From Magnetospirillum sp. 15-1 (GTDB lineage: Bacteria; Pseudomonadota; Alphaproteobacteria; Rhodospirillales; Magnetospirillaceae): a stretch of 64,000 nt of DNA. The stretch covers positions 194,366-258,365 of the forward strand of contig NZ_FXXN01000024.1 of NCBI RefSeq assembly GCF_900184795.1. Reading direction: 5' to 3'. Each line of letters begins with the position of its first letter. Position 1 is the stretch's first letter. This document shows, in pieces, positions 8,396 through 17,333 of the stretch. The translations under genes and the position numbers were made by a program. The notes beneath the pieces were generated by a model that searched no databases, was not told the origin of the DNA, and saw only the letters and a program-made list of their open reading frames with translations.

Positions 8396-8887
8396 TCAGT
8401 CCCCGGCTTCCCAGTTGGGATCGTCGTCGTCGTCGTCCCAATCGTCGGGGGGGACCGGCAGCTCGTCGCGCCGGGCCTGCATGACGCGGACGTGCTCCTT
8501 CTCGCGCTCCACCAGGCGGGCGGCCTCGGCCTTGACCTCCGCGAAGGGAGACTTCTCCACCAGGGCGGAGAACAGGGCCAGGGTTTCCTGCTCGTGGCGC
8601 AGCGCCAGATCGAAGGCGTGCCAGGGATACATCAGGTAATGGACGGCGTCGGGATCGGCGATCTCGGGATCGTCCTCTCCCCACGGCACGGTTTCCGGAC
8701 GAGGACCGACCGAGGTCGGAAAGTCAGCGGCATGCCGCTCCTCGATATCGGCCAGTTCCGCGAAGGCTTCGGCGGTGTCGGGGTTGTTGCACGACGCCTC
8801 GAACGCTTCGGCCAGTTCGCGGTAGCGCTCCGCCGAGCGCTCTTCCATCGCACGCGCGACGGAGAGCAACTCGGCGGAGGTCTTCAC
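8396..8887 (-). CDS. Ferritin-like / rubrerythrin-type diiron protein
   Basis: A protein of about 163 residues, read from a GTG at 8887. Its four-helix pattern carries two likely diiron half-sites: 'ARAMEERSAERYRELAEAF' followed by 'ADIEERH', and later 'LRHEQETLALFSALVE' followed by 'EREKEHV'. These resemble the E-x6-Y and ExxH motifs of rubrerythrins. There is no rubredoxin CxxC tail; the C-terminus is a short Asp-rich stretch. It lies 23 nt downstream of korB, so it is probably the last gene of the kor operon. A role in protecting oxygen-sensitive Kor and Bcr enzymes from peroxide is inferred. The start is uncertain; an in-frame ATG lies at 8848. Confidence 0.75.
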   Translation of the reverse strand: MKTSAELLSVARAMEERSAERYRELAEAFEASCNNPDTAEAFAELADIEERHAADFPTSVGPRPETVPWGEDDPEIADPDAVHYLMYPWHAFDLALRHEQETLALFSALVEKSPFAEVKAEAARLVEREKEHVRVMQARRDELPVPPDDWDDDDDDPNWEAGD

Positions 8888-8910
8888 CGCCCCATAATCA
8901 GGGGCACGGC

Positions 8911-9750
8911 TCAAAGGGTGAATTCCCGATCGAGATCGGCCACCGCGTGCGAGGCCTTCTTCTCCTTGCCGTAGGACGAACGGTTGCCGCGGTACAGGAC
9001 ACCGCAGTTGAAACCGTCGTCGGTCATCAGGCGGCGGGCCGCCTGGGCCGGATCGGTGGTCGGCTCGATGTTGACGCTGCGCATGGTGTTCTTCCACTCC
9101 CGCTGCTCTTCACGGAAGGTGATGCAGGGGCTCATGATCGCAACGAACGAGAAGCCGGGATGCCGGATGGCTTCCGCGATGATCTGGGCGGTGCCGTTCG
9201 GATCGCCCGAGAAGCCGCGGGCGATGAAGTTGGCACCGGCGGCCAGCGCGATGGCCAGCGGATGGAACGGGGTCATGCCGGTACCACCGGGCGGGGCCAT
9301 GGCCGAGGCATCCCAATCCGACTCGGTGGTCGGCGAGGGCTGGCCCTTGGTCATGCCGTAAACCCGGTTGTCCATCACGATGTAGGTCAGGTCGACGTTG
9401 CGGCGGCAGGCGTGCAGGAAGTGATTGCCGCCGATGGAGAAGCCGTCGCCGTCACCGCCGGCCACCAGAACGGTCAGGTCGGGGCGGGCCAGCTTGAGGC
9501 CCTGGCCGACCGCGAGAGCGCGACCGTGGATGGAGTGGATGCCGTAGGTGTTGGTGTAGGCCGGAATGCGCGACGAGCAGCCGATGCCCGAGACCACCGA
9601 GGTCTCGTGCGGCTTCAAGCCCAGATCGGCGAACGCCTTGGTGATGGAGGACAGCACGGCATAGTCGCCGCAGCCCGGGCACCAGACCGGCTTGACCTCG
9701 GACTTGAAGTCCTTGGCGGAGTAGGTAGCGGTAGAATCGCAGCTGGACAT
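8911..9750 (-). CDS. korB: 2-oxoglutarate:ferredoxin oxidoreductase, beta subunit
   Basis: A 279-residue thiamine-diphosphate subunit. CPGCG at residues 24-28 contributes cluster ligands, 'GIGCSSRIPAY' follows, and the ThDP/Mg motif is 'GGDGDGFSIGGNHFLHACRRN'. A further conserved block is 'MDNRVYGMTKGQPSPTT'. With KorA it oxidises 2-oxoglutarate plus CoA to succinyl-CoA and CO2 and reduces ferredoxin. It starts 3 nt after korA. In Thauera-type benzoate degraders this enzyme recharges the ferredoxin used by benzoyl-CoA reductase, and the neighbouring bcr operon makes that role very likely here. Confidence 0.93.
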   Translation of the reverse strand: MSSCDSTATYSAKDFKSEVKPVWCPGCGDYAVLSSITKAFADLGLKPHETSVVSGIGCSSRIPAYTNTYGIHSIHGRALAVGQGLKLARPDLTVLVAGGDGDGFSIGGNHFLHACRRNVDLTYIVMDNRVYGMTKGQPSPTTESDWDASAMAPPGGTGMTPFHPLAIALAAGANFIARGFSGDPNGTAQIIAEAIRHPGFSFVAIMSPCITFREEQREWKNTMRSVNIEPTTDPAQAARRLMTDDGFNCGVLYRGNRSSYGKEKKASHAVADLDREFTL

Positions 9751-9753
9751 GAC

Positions 9754-11490
9754 TTACTTCCCCATCGACAGGAGGCGGGCGTGGATTTCACCGGGACGCA
9801 TGGGCAGCGGACCGGGGCGGCTCAGCGCCTCGGGCCTGGCCGGCAGGTCGTATTCGCCACGCAGGTAACGGGTGAACTGGCCGAGATGGCTCTGCTCGAC
9901 CACCAGGATCTTCTTCACGCCCTTCAGCGCGTCAGCCATGTGCTGCGGACGGATCGGAGAGATCAGGCGCAGCGAGATCAGCTTGGCGTTGACGCCGTCG
10001 GCGCGGGCCCGCTCCACCGCCTCGCGGGCGGCACCGGTGCACGAGCCCCAGGTGATGACGGCGATGTCGCCCTCACCCTCGATGGTGGCCCAATGATTGC
10101 CGTAGTCGAACCCGGTCAGCTTGCGCTGGCGCTTGTCCAACTGCAGGGTGTGGTCCGACGACTGCGACGACGGCGTGCCGGTCTCGGTGTGCTCGAGGCC
10201 GTCCGAGGTGTACTGGCAGCCGTCCTGGCCGGGAACCGGCATGGGCGAAATGCCCGACGCGGTGTTGGCGTAGCGCTTGAACACCTCGCCCTCGGCCGGA
10301 GCCTCGGCCTGCAGGCGCTTGCCCACGAAAGCCACGTCGGCGGGGGCATCGATGATGGCGCGGCTCTGGCCCAGGGCCTGATCGCTCATCACCAGACAGG
10401 CGGTCTGCAGGCTTTCAGCCAGATAGACGCCCCACTGGGTGGTGAAGATGCAGTCGCCCACGGAATTGGGGGCCACGACCACGTGCGGCGCGTCGCCGTG
10501 CAGGCCATAGACCGCGATGTTGAGGTCCGACTGCTCGCACTTGGTGGCGATACCGGTCGAGGGACCGACGCGCTGCACGTCGACCACCACCACGGGGGTC
10601 TCGGAGGCGACGGCCAGACCCAGGCCCTCGGTCATCAGCGACAGGCCGGGACCGGCGGTCGCGGTGATCGAGGCCTCGCCGCCATAGGAGGCGCCCAGGC
10701 ACATATTGATGGAGGCCAGCTCGTCCTCGGCCTGCACGAACACGCCGCCCACCTTGGGGAGCGCGCTGGACAGGTATTCCAGCACCTCGGTGGCCGGGGT
10801 GATGGGATAGGCGGCGCAGAAGCGCACACCGCCGCGGATGGCGCCCAGGCCGGCGCCGTAATTGCCGGTGACGGTCCAACGCTTGGCGTCCTTGGCCTTG
10901 GCCGCGGCCAGGCGCTTGGAGCCGGTCAGGGTGGCGGCGGCGGCGGCACCGGCCTTCACGCCGGCCACCGAAGCCTCATAGGCGTCGGCGCGCTTCTTCT
11001 TCAGCGACTTGCCCAGCACCTCGGTCAGCGGGCCGACCGGAATGCCGATCAGCTCGGCGATGGCGCCCAGGGCGATCATGTTGGGACGGCCGCCGGGAAT
11101 CTCCTTGGCCAGATCCTTCATGTGCAGGTGCACGATCTTCGCACCGGTCTTGACGTACACCTCCGGCACGTCGCCGGCGGAGGGGTCGCAGATCACCAGG
11201 CTGTTCTTGGACAGCGGCAGCTCGGCGGCGAAGCGCTGAACGCCCTGCCAGTCGATAGCCAGCATGATGTCGAAGGTGTCGTCCACCGAAGTGATGGGAT
11301 CAACGCCCAGACGCACCAGAGCCGCGGCCTCGCCGCCGCGGATCTGCGGGCCGGAGGAGCGGCCGAAAAGCGCGTAGTAACCAGCCTCGGCGGCGGCGTC
11401 GAGGAACATGTTGGCGGCCGTCATCACGCCGGCACCACCACTGCCGCACATCGCGATCGAGACAGACCCAGATCCGGAACTCGTCGTCAT
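9754..11490 (-). CDS. korA: 2-oxoglutarate:ferredoxin oxidoreductase, fused gamma-alpha subunit
   Basis: A 578-residue KorA with an N-terminal gamma-type domain (about 1-185, 'GSGGAGVMTAANMFL', 'GRSSGPQIRGGE') joined to the alpha pyrimidine-binding domain ('GGVRFCAAYPITPATEVLE', 'AEDELASINMCLGASYGG') and the C-terminal transketolase-like domain. I chose ATG 11490 because the conserved gamma domain starts right after it and GGGGA precedes it; an upstream in-frame ATG at 11544 adds residues unlike the family. It leads the korA-korB-ferritin operon and is divergent from had-oah-dch-bcr. Confidence 0.93.
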   Translation of the reverse strand: MTTSSGSGSVSIAMCGSGGAGVMTAANMFLDAAAEAGYYALFGRSSGPQIRGGEAAALVRLGVDPITSVDDTFDIMLAIDWQGVQRFAAELPLSKNSLVICDPSAGDVPEVYVKTGAKIVHLHMKDLAKEIPGGRPNMIALGAIAELIGIPVGPLTEVLGKSLKKKRADAYEASVAGVKAGAAAAATLTGSKRLAAAKAKDAKRWTVTGNYGAGLGAIRGGVRFCAAYPITPATEVLEYLSSALPKVGGVFVQAEDELASINMCLGASYGGEASITATAGPGLSLMTEGLGLAVASETPVVVVDVQRVGPSTGIATKCEQSDLNIAVYGLHGDAPHVVVAPNSVGDCIFTTQWGVYLAESLQTACLVMSDQALGQSRAIIDAPADVAFVGKRLQAEAPAEGEVFKRYANTASGISPMPVPGQDGCQYTSDGLEHTETGTPSSQSSDHTLQLDKRQRKLTGFDYGNHWATIEGEGDIAVITWGSCTGAAREAVERARADGVNAKLISLRLISPIRPQHMADALKGVKKILVVEQSHLGQFTRYLRGEYDLPARPEALSRPGPLPMRPGEIHARLLSMGK

Positions 11491-11818
11491 ATTCTGTTTC
11501 CCCAGATGAGGCCCCCCGAATTCCTTCGTATTGGGCCTGGCCACGGTTTAGGTTCGCCCGCGTGCCGCCCCCCACCCGCTGGACTCCCGACCAGCCATAA
11601 GGAGTTTCACGCACCGCTTTCGGGAATCGGGCATGCCGTTTCCCGGAAGCGGATGAGACTAGGTGCATACCACCCATTTGGGTCGGACCACAAGACCGCA
11701 AGCTGCACTTGACGGCTAATTCGGTATTGTGGTACGCATTTACGGAATAATACAAGGGCAGCTCACGACGCGATCATGCGCGGGGCTGGTGATAACGGGA
11801 AAAGAGAGAGGGAATCGA
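11491..11818. promoter_or_regulatory. kor / had-bcr divergent control region with operator
   Basis: This 328-nt gap between the two divergent catabolic operons contains an operator-like dyad at 11720-11739 (TTCGGTATTGTGGTACGCAT). It matches 15 of 20 positions of the dyad at 6226-6245 and has the exact 9-mer AATTCGGTA at 11718-11726. A TTGACG hexamer at 11709-11714 lies just upstream, so a repressor here would cover the spacer and -10 of a plus-strand promoter. A second AT-rich segment with TAATAC follows at 11748-11753. A weaker TTCGTATTG sequence near 11523-11531 may serve korA. Confidence 0.55.
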
Positions 11819-12895
11819 ATGAGCACTTCCGCGTATCGTTGGATGATGACCGGCGTCGGTCAGCCCATGGTGAAGGAGCCGATGGAGCTTGCCGCCCCCG
11901 CCGCCGGAGAGGTGCAGGTCACCATCGCCGGCTGCGGCGTCTGCCACACCGATATGGACTACTATTACAACGGTGTGCGCACCAACCATCCGCTGCCGCT
12001 GGCCCTCGGCCACGAGATCAGCGGCCGTGTCACGGCGGCCGGCGCCGGCGCCGAGTCCTGGCTGGGCAAGGCCGTGATCATCTCGGCGGTGATCCCCTGC
12101 GGCGAATGCGATCTGTGCAAGCGCGGCAAGGGCACCATCTGCCGCTCGCAGAAGATGCCGGGCAACGACCTGCAGGGCGGCTTCGCCACCCACATCAACG
12201 TGCCGGCCAACGGCCTGTGCGAGGTGGACGAGGCCCGTCTCAAGGCCGCCGGCCTTGAACTGTCCGAGGTCTCCGTGGTGGCCGACGCGCTGACCACCCC
12301 CTATCAGGCGGCGGTCCAGGCCGGCATCGGCCAGGGCGATCTGGTGATCGTCATCGGCTGTGGCGGCGTGGGCGGCTACTCCGTCCAGGTGGCCTCGGCC
12401 ATGGGTGCCAAGGTGGTGGCGCTGGACATCGATCCCGCCAAGCTGGAAGCGGTCAAGGCGGCGGGCGCCACCCTGACGCTTAACCCCAAGGACTTCCCCT
12501 CGACGCGCGAGATGAAGAAGGAAATCGGTGCCTTCGCCAAGGCCAACGGCCTGCGCTCCACCGAATGGATCATCATGGAATGCTCGGGCTCGGTGCCCGG
12601 CCAGCAGACCGCCTTCGACCTGATGGTTCACGGCTGCACCATCTGCGTGGTGGGCTACACCATGAACAAGGCCGAGTTCCGCCTGTCCAACCTGATGGCC
12701 TTCCATGCCCGCGCACTGGGCAACTGGGGCTGCCCGCCGGACCTGTATCCCGGCGCCCTGGATCTGGTCCTGTCGGGCAAGATCAATGTGAAGAACTTCG
12801 TCGAGCGCCGCCCGCTCGACAGCATCAACGAAACCTTCGCCGCCGTGCACGACCACAAGCTGTCGCGCCGCGCCGTGCTCTGCCCCAACACCTGA
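11819..12895 (+). CDS. had: 6-hydroxycyclohex-1-ene-1-carbonyl-CoA dehydrogenase
   Basis: A 358-residue zinc alcohol-dehydrogenase family member. It has catalytic zinc residues in 'GCGVCHTD' (C39) and 'GHE' (64-66), four structural-zinc cysteines in '[16 protein letters not shown]', and a Rossmann motif '[13 protein letters not shown]'. In the Thauera-type pathway it oxidises the hydrated ring with NAD+ to 6-oxocyclohex-1-ene-1-carbonyl-CoA, which matches its position just before oah and dch. ATG 11819 was chosen because it follows GAGAGAGGG; the frame is open upstream but has no ribosome site. It is the first gene of the plus-strand operon, behind the shared operator. Confidence 0.93.
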   Translation: MSTSAYRWMMTGVGQPMVKEPMELAAPAAGEVQVTIAGCGVCHTDMDYYYNGVRTNHPLPLALGHEISGRVTAAGAGAESWLGKAVIISAVIPCGECDLCKRGKGTICRSQKMPGNDLQGGFATHINVPANGLCEVDEARLKAAGLELSEVSVVADALTTPYQAAVQAGIGQGDLVIVIGCGGVGGYSVQVASAMGAKVVALDIDPAKLEAVKAAGATLTLNPKDFPSTREMKKEIGAFAKANGLRSTEWIIMECSGSVPGQQTAFDLMVHGCTICVVGYTMNKAEFRLSNLMAFHARALGNWGCPPDLYPGALDLVLSGKINVKNFVERRPLDSINETFAAVHDHKLSRRAVLCPNT

Positions 12896-12924
12896 AAAAA
12901 TCCGAGAGAGGGAGAAATAGGGTC

Positions 12925-14058
12925 ATGAACAAGGAAACCGCGGCCATCGTCGCCAAGACGGCGCCCGCCCACCTCAACGATCACAACCTGGTGGTCCAGA
13001 CCATCGTTCCCGGCGTGCTGTACGAGAAGCGCCCCGCCAAGCGTGCCGACGGCAGCGTGGCCGAGGGCCTGTACAACGTCTGGATCACGCTCGACAACCA
13101 GAAGCAGTACAACTCCTACACCACCGACATGGTGAAGGGCGTGATCATGGGCTTCCGCGAGGCGTCCAACGCCCGCGACGTCTCCTCGGTGGTCTTCACC
13201 GGCGCCGGCGACAAGGCGTTCTGCACCGGCGGCAACACCAAGGAATATGCCGAATACTACGCCGGCAATCCCCAGGAATACCGCCAGTACATGCGGCTGT
13301 TCAACGACATGGTCTCGGCCATCCTGGGCTGCGACAAGCCGGTGATCTGCCGCGTCAACGGCATGCGCATCGGCGGCGGTCAGGAAATCGGCATGGCCGC
13401 CGACTTCTCGGTCGCCCAGGATCTGGCCAAGTTCGGTCAGGCCGGCCCCAAGCACGGCTCGGCCCCCATCGGCGGCGCCACCGACTTCCTGCCGGTGATG
13501 ATCGGCTGCGAGCAGGCCATGGTTTCCGGTTCGCTCTGCGAGCCCTGGTCGGCCCACAAGGCCTACCGCACCGGCATCATCATGGACCTGGTCCCGGCGC
13601 TGAAGGTCGACGGCAAGTTCGTCGCCAACCCGCTGGTGATCACCGACCGTTATCTCGACGAGTTCGGCAAGATCGTCCACGGCGAGTCCAAGACCGGTGC
13701 CGAACTGGCCGCCGGCAAGGAGCTGCTGAAGAAGGGCACCATCGATCTGTCGCTGCTCGACGCCAAGGTCGAGGAAATCTGCGCCAAGATCCTGCACACC
13801 TTCCCGGATTGCTTCACCAAGACCATCCAGGAACTCAGGAAGCCCAAGCTGAACGCCTGGAACGCCAACAAGGAAAACAGCCGCGACTGGCTGGGCCTCA
13901 ACATGATGACCGAGGCCCGCACCGGCTTCCGCGCCTTCAACGAAGGCCCGAAGGATGACCGCGAGATCGACTTCGTGGCCCTGCGTCAGGCGCTCGCCAA
14001 GGGCGCTCCGTGGACCGCCGAGCTGATCGAGTCCCTGATCCCCAAGGCTGGTCACTAA
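12925..14058 (+). CDS. oah: 6-oxocyclohex-1-ene-1-carbonyl-CoA hydrolase (ring opening)
   Basis: A 377-residue crotonase-superfamily enzyme. The oxyanion-hole regions are 'VFTGAGDKAFCTGGNTKEYAEYY' and 'RVNGMRIGGGQEIGMAADFS'. Its length and the C-terminal 'NSRDWLGLNMMTEARTGFRAFNEG' fit Oah rather than ordinary enoyl-CoA hydratases of about 260 residues. It adds water and hydrolyses the C-C bond to open the alicyclic ring to 3-hydroxypimelyl-CoA. Start 12925 follows GAGAGAGGGAG. It ends 1 nt before dch. Confidence 0.93.
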   Translation: MNKETAAIVAKTAPAHLNDHNLVVQTIVPGVLYEKRPAKRADGSVAEGLYNVWITLDNQKQYNSYTTDMVKGVIMGFREASNARDVSSVVFTGAGDKAFCTGGNTKEYAEYYAGNPQEYRQYMRLFNDMVSAILGCDKPVICRVNGMRIGGGQEIGMAADFSVAQDLAKFGQAGPKHGSAPIGGATDFLPVMIGCEQAMVSGSLCEPWSAHKAYRTGIIMDLVPALKVDGKFVANPLVITDRYLDEFGKIVHGESKTGAELAAGKELLKKGTIDLSLLDAKVEEICAKILHTFPDCFTKTIQELRKPKLNAWNANKENSRDWLGLNMMTEARTGFRAFNEGPKDDREIDFVALRQALAKGAPWTAELIESLIPKAGH

Positions 14059-14059
14059 C

Positions 14060-14839
14060 ATGGCCGAGGCGATCTCCAACTGTCTGAAGGTCTGGAAGGA
14101 CCGCGAGGGGAAGCTGCTTCGGCTGCGCCTCTCGCGTCCCAAGGCCAACATCGTCGACGCCGAGATGATCGCGGCGCTCACGGCGGCGTTGGCCGAGGGC
14201 GCCTCGGACCAGCACCTGCGGGGTGTGCTCATCGACCACGAGGGGCCGCATTTCAGCTTCGGCGCCTCGGTGGCCGAGCACATGCCCGACCAGTGCGCCG
14301 CCATGCTGGCCAGCCTGCACAAGCTGGTCATCGCCATGGTCGACTTCCCGCTGCCCATCCTGGTCGCCGTGCGCGGCCAGTGCCTGGGCGGCGGCCTGGA
14401 AGTCGCCCTGGCCGGCCACATGATGTTCGTCTCGCCCGACGCCAAGCTGGGCCAGCCGGAGATCGTGCTGGGGGTGTTCGCCCCCGCCGCCTCGTGCCTG
14501 CTGCCGGAGCGCATGCCCCGCGTGGCGGCCGAGGATCTGCTCTATTCCGGCCGTTCCATCGATGGTGCCGAGGCTGCCCGGCTGGGCATCGCCAACGCGG
14601 TGGTGGACGACCCGGAGAACGCCGCTTTGGCCTGGTTCGACAACGGCCCGGTCAAGCACTCGGCGGCGTCCCTGCGTTACGCGGTCAAGGCCGCCCGTCT
14701 CGGCATGAACGAGCGGGTCAAGGCCAAGATCGCCGAAGTTGAAGCCCTTTACCTCAACGGCCTGATGGCCACCCGCGACGCTGTCGAGGGTTTGAACGCC
14801 TTTCTCGAAAAGAGGCCGGCACTTTGGGAGGACCGATAG
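14060..14839 (+). CDS. dch: Cyclohexa-1,5-dienecarbonyl-CoA hydratase
   Basis: A 259-residue crotonase-fold protein with 'GVLIDHEGPHFSFGASVAEH' and the oxyanion-hole loop 'AVRGQCLGGGLEVALAGHMM'. It hydrates the dienoyl-CoA product of benzoyl-CoA reductase to 6-hydroxycyclohex-1-ene-1-carbonyl-CoA, the substrate of Had. It sits 1 nt after oah and 1 nt before bcrC, so the genes are tightly coupled. The assignment to Dch rather than a generic enoyl-CoA hydratase rests on this context and the N-terminal 'LSRPKANIVDAEMI' typical of Dch. Confidence 0.92.
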   Translation: MAEAISNCLKVWKDREGKLLRLRLSRPKANIVDAEMIAALTAALAEGASDQHLRGVLIDHEGPHFSFGASVAEHMPDQCAAMLASLHKLVIAMVDFPLPILVAVRGQCLGGGLEVALAGHMMFVSPDAKLGQPEIVLGVFAPAASCLLPERMPRVAAEDLLYSGRSIDGAEAARLGIANAVVDDPENAALAWFDNGPVKHSAASLRYAVKAARLGMNERVKAKIAEVEALYLNGLMATRDAVEGLNAFLEKRPALWEDR

Positions 14840-14840
14840 G

Positions 14841-16016
14841 ATGTCTGGAAAGAATAGGACCGTCGCCGACATCATGGCCGTTTGCCAGGAGATGTTCGAA
14901 GACCTGAACTTCACGTATGCCCGCAAGTGGAAGGATGCCAAGCCCGGCCGCAAGGTCGTCGGTTTCCTCCCGGTCTACTCGCCGATCGAGATGATCCATG
15001 CCGCCGGCTGCCTGCCGCTCGGCATCTTCGGCGGCGGCGACCAGATGGAAGTCATCCACGGCGACGCCTACTATCAGAGCTACATCTGCCGCATTCCGCG
15101 CTCGACCATCGAACTGGGCGTCACCAACCGTCTCGACTTCGTCGACGGCATGATCTTCCCGTTCGTCTGCGACGTGATCCGCAACCTGTCGGGCATCTGG
15201 AAGCTGATGTTCCCGAACGTGTGGTCCAAGTTCTTCGACACCCCCCAGAACTACGACAAGTCCATCGGCGGCACCTACTACGTGCAGGAGCTGAAGGAGT
15301 TGAAGGAAGGCCTGGAGACCATGACCGGCCGCAAGATCAGCGATGCTGATATCCAGCGCTCGATCGGTCTGTACAACGAGAACCGCCGCCTGATCCGCGA
15401 AGTCTACGCCTTCCGCGCCAAGCAGCCCTGGCTGGCCCCGACCTCCGAGGTCTACGTGCTGATGCGCGCCGGCCTGATGATGGACGTCGAGGAGCACAAC
15501 CAGATGCTCAAGGACTACATCGCCGCCGCCTCCAAGGAAGACCGGCCGAAGCGCGACAACGTGCGCATCTCCATCTACGGCTCGTTCTGCGAGCAGCCGC
15601 CGCTGAACCTGATCAAGTCCATCGAGATGGCCGGTTGCTATGTGGTCGACGACGACTACTCACTGAACAACCGCTTCCTGATGGTCGACGTCCCCACCAG
15701 CGGCGATCCGCTGGAGGCCCTGGCCACCACCTATATCGAGAACTCGGTGGAGACCTCGTGCAAGTACGTCCCCGACGGCAAGGTCAAGGGCCAGTTCCAT
15801 GTGGACGCGGTCAAGGCCTGCGGTGCCGAGGGCGTGATCTACGCGACCCCCAGCTTCTGTGATCCGGCCCTGCTGGACCGTCCGATGGTCTGCAACAAGC
15901 TGTCGGAAGCCGGCATCCCCTACATCGCCTTCAAGTACGCCGAAAACTCTGGCCAGATGCAGCCGATCCGCGAGCAGGCTGGCACCTTCGCCGATTCCAT
16001 CAAGCTGTGGAGCTGA
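14841..16016 (+). CDS. bcrC: Benzoyl-CoA reductase, gamma subunit
   Basis: A 391-residue member of the 2-hydroxyglutaryl-CoA dehydratase D/FldBC family. It has 'GFLPVYSPIEMIHAAGCLPLG' near the N-terminus, 'YQSYICRIPRSTIELG', and a C-terminal 'ATPSFCDPALLDRPMVCNKLSEAGIPY'. Conserved cysteines ligate a [4Fe-4S] cluster in the BcrBC module that reduces the aromatic ring. It precedes bcrB by 4 nt. The order C-B-A-D equals that of Thauera aromatica and so supports the Bcr rather than the Bzd or Bad arrangement. Confidence 0.95.
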   Translation: MSGKNRTVADIMAVCQEMFEDLNFTYARKWKDAKPGRKVVGFLPVYSPIEMIHAAGCLPLGIFGGGDQMEVIHGDAYYQSYICRIPRSTIELGVTNRLDFVDGMIFPFVCDVIRNLSGIWKLMFPNVWSKFFDTPQNYDKSIGGTYYVQELKELKEGLETMTGRKISDADIQRSIGLYNENRRLIREVYAFRAKQPWLAPTSEVYVLMRAGLMMDVEEHNQMLKDYIAAASKEDRPKRDNVRISIYGSFCEQPPLNLIKSIEMAGCYVVDDDYSLNNRFLMVDVPTSGDPLEALATTYIENSVETSCKYVPDGKVKGQFHVDAVKACGAEGVIYATPSFCDPALLDRPMVCNKLSEAGIPYIAFKYAENSGQMQPIREQAGTFADSIKLWS

Positions 16017-16020
16017 CATC

Positions 16021-17319
16021 ATGAGCAAGCCTGAAGCCGTCAAAGAGCCGTCGATGGAAATGCAGAAGGCGATGATCGCTCGTAACTACGATGCGATCAC
16101 GTCCAAGCACGAAACCGGCCGCAAAGTGTCCTCCACCTTCGTTCCGGGCAACCTGAACGAGCTGTTGATGTGTTTCGACATCGTCAACAACCTGCCCGAA
16201 ATCAACGCCATCCAGGCCGGCATGCGCAAGGCCTCGGGCGGCTACATCATGGAGGCCGAGAAGTCCGGCCATTCCGAAGACGTCTGCACCTACGTGAAGG
16301 CGGATATCGGCCAGATGTCCAAGGGCAACATCGCCCCCAACGGCAAGCCCTATCCCAACCCGGACGTGCTGATGCTCAGCTACACCGGCTGCTACACCTT
16401 CATGAAGTGGTTCGAGCTGCTGCGTGAAGAGTACAAGTGCCCGACCCTGATGCTGCACGTCCCCTACGAGGGTGACGGCCACTCCACCAAGAACATGCGC
16501 GACTACATCGTCAAGCAGCTCAAGGAAGTGGTCATTCCGGGCCTGGAGCAGGTCTCGGGCGTCAAGTTCGACATCGACCGCCTGCGCCAGTACCTGCGCA
16601 ACTCGGCCAAGGCCGAGGACAACCTGGTGTGGTGCCTGGAGCAGGGCAAGAACAAGCCGTCGCCCATCGACGCCTATTTCGGCGGCGTGTACTACATCGG
16701 CCCGATCTTCACCGCCTTCCGCGGCACCGAGGATGCGGTCACCTACTACGAGATGCTGCGCAAGGAAGTGCAGAATCGCGTCGAGAACCATCAGGGCCCG
16801 CTGACCCCCGAGGGCACCTACTTCAACGACCAGAAGTATCGTCTGATCGTCGAAGGCCCGCCCAACTGGACCAACTTCCGCGAGTTCTGGAAGATGTTCT
16901 ATGACGAGGGTGCGATCGTGGTCGCTTCGTCCTACACCAAGGTGGGTGGCCTTTATGACCAGGGTTTCCGTCACGATCCGGACAACCCCTTGGAATCCCT
17001 GGCTGATTACTGCCTGGGCTGCTACACCAACCTCAACCTGCCGACCCGCGTCGATCTGCTGGCCAAGTATGTCGAGGAATACGAGGCCGACGGCCTGCTG
17101 ATCAACTCGATCAAGAGCTGCAACAGCTTCTCGGCCGGCCAGCTGATGATCATGAAGGAAGTCGAGCGCCGCACCGGTCGCCCGGGTGCCTTCATCGAAA
17201 CCGACCTGGTCGATCCGCGCTACTTCTCGGCGGCCAACGTCAAGAACCGCCTGGAAAGCTACTTCCAGATGATCGAGCAGAAGCGCCGCGGCGGCGGCTC
17301 CAAGACCGTGGCCGCGTAA
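16021..17319 (+). CDS. bcrB: Benzoyl-CoA reductase, beta subunit
   Basis: A 432-residue partner of BcrC in the same dehydratase-like family. Visible blocks are 'FVPGNLNELLMCFDIVNNLPE' near the N-terminus, 'PNPDVLMLSYTGCYTFMKWFELL', and 'INSIKSCNSFSAGQLMIMKEVE' near the C-terminus. It carries the cysteines and substrate-side residues of the ring-reducing module. The ATG at 16021 directly follows bcrC, and the open frame upstream overlaps bcrC and is not translated. A GGGAGG ribosome site for bcrA follows its stop. Confidence 0.95.
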   Translation: MSKPEAVKEPSMEMQKAMIARNYDAITSKHETGRKVSSTFVPGNLNELLMCFDIVNNLPEINAIQAGMRKASGGYIMEAEKSGHSEDVCTYVKADIGQMSKGNIAPNGKPYPNPDVLMLSYTGCYTFMKWFELLREEYKCPTLMLHVPYEGDGHSTKNMRDYIVKQLKEVVIPGLEQVSGVKFDIDRLRQYLRNSAKAEDNLVWCLEQGKNKPSPIDAYFGGVYYIGPIFTAFRGTEDAVTYYEMLRKEVQNRVENHQGPLTPEGTYFNDQKYRLIVEGPPNWTNFREFWKMFYDEGAIVVASSYTKVGGLYDQGFRHDPDNPLESLADYCLGCYTNLNLPTRVDLLAKYVEEYEADGLLINSIKSCNSFSAGQLMIMKEVERRTGRPGAFIETDLVDPRYFSAANVKNRLESYFQMIEQKRRGGGSKTVAA

Positions 17320-17333
17320 GGGAGGAATGAACA

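Noticed and set aside
8947-11712. 921-codon plus-strand open frame opposite korA-korB
   Set aside because: It is antisense to clear korA and korB, has His/Gly/Ala-rich low-complexity content typical of antisense GC-rich frames, and no ribosome site.
12565-12924. N-terminal extension of oah into the had gene
   Set aside because: The extension reads as an Arg/Pro-rich shadow of had. ATG 12925 has a strong ribosome site and the family N-terminus.
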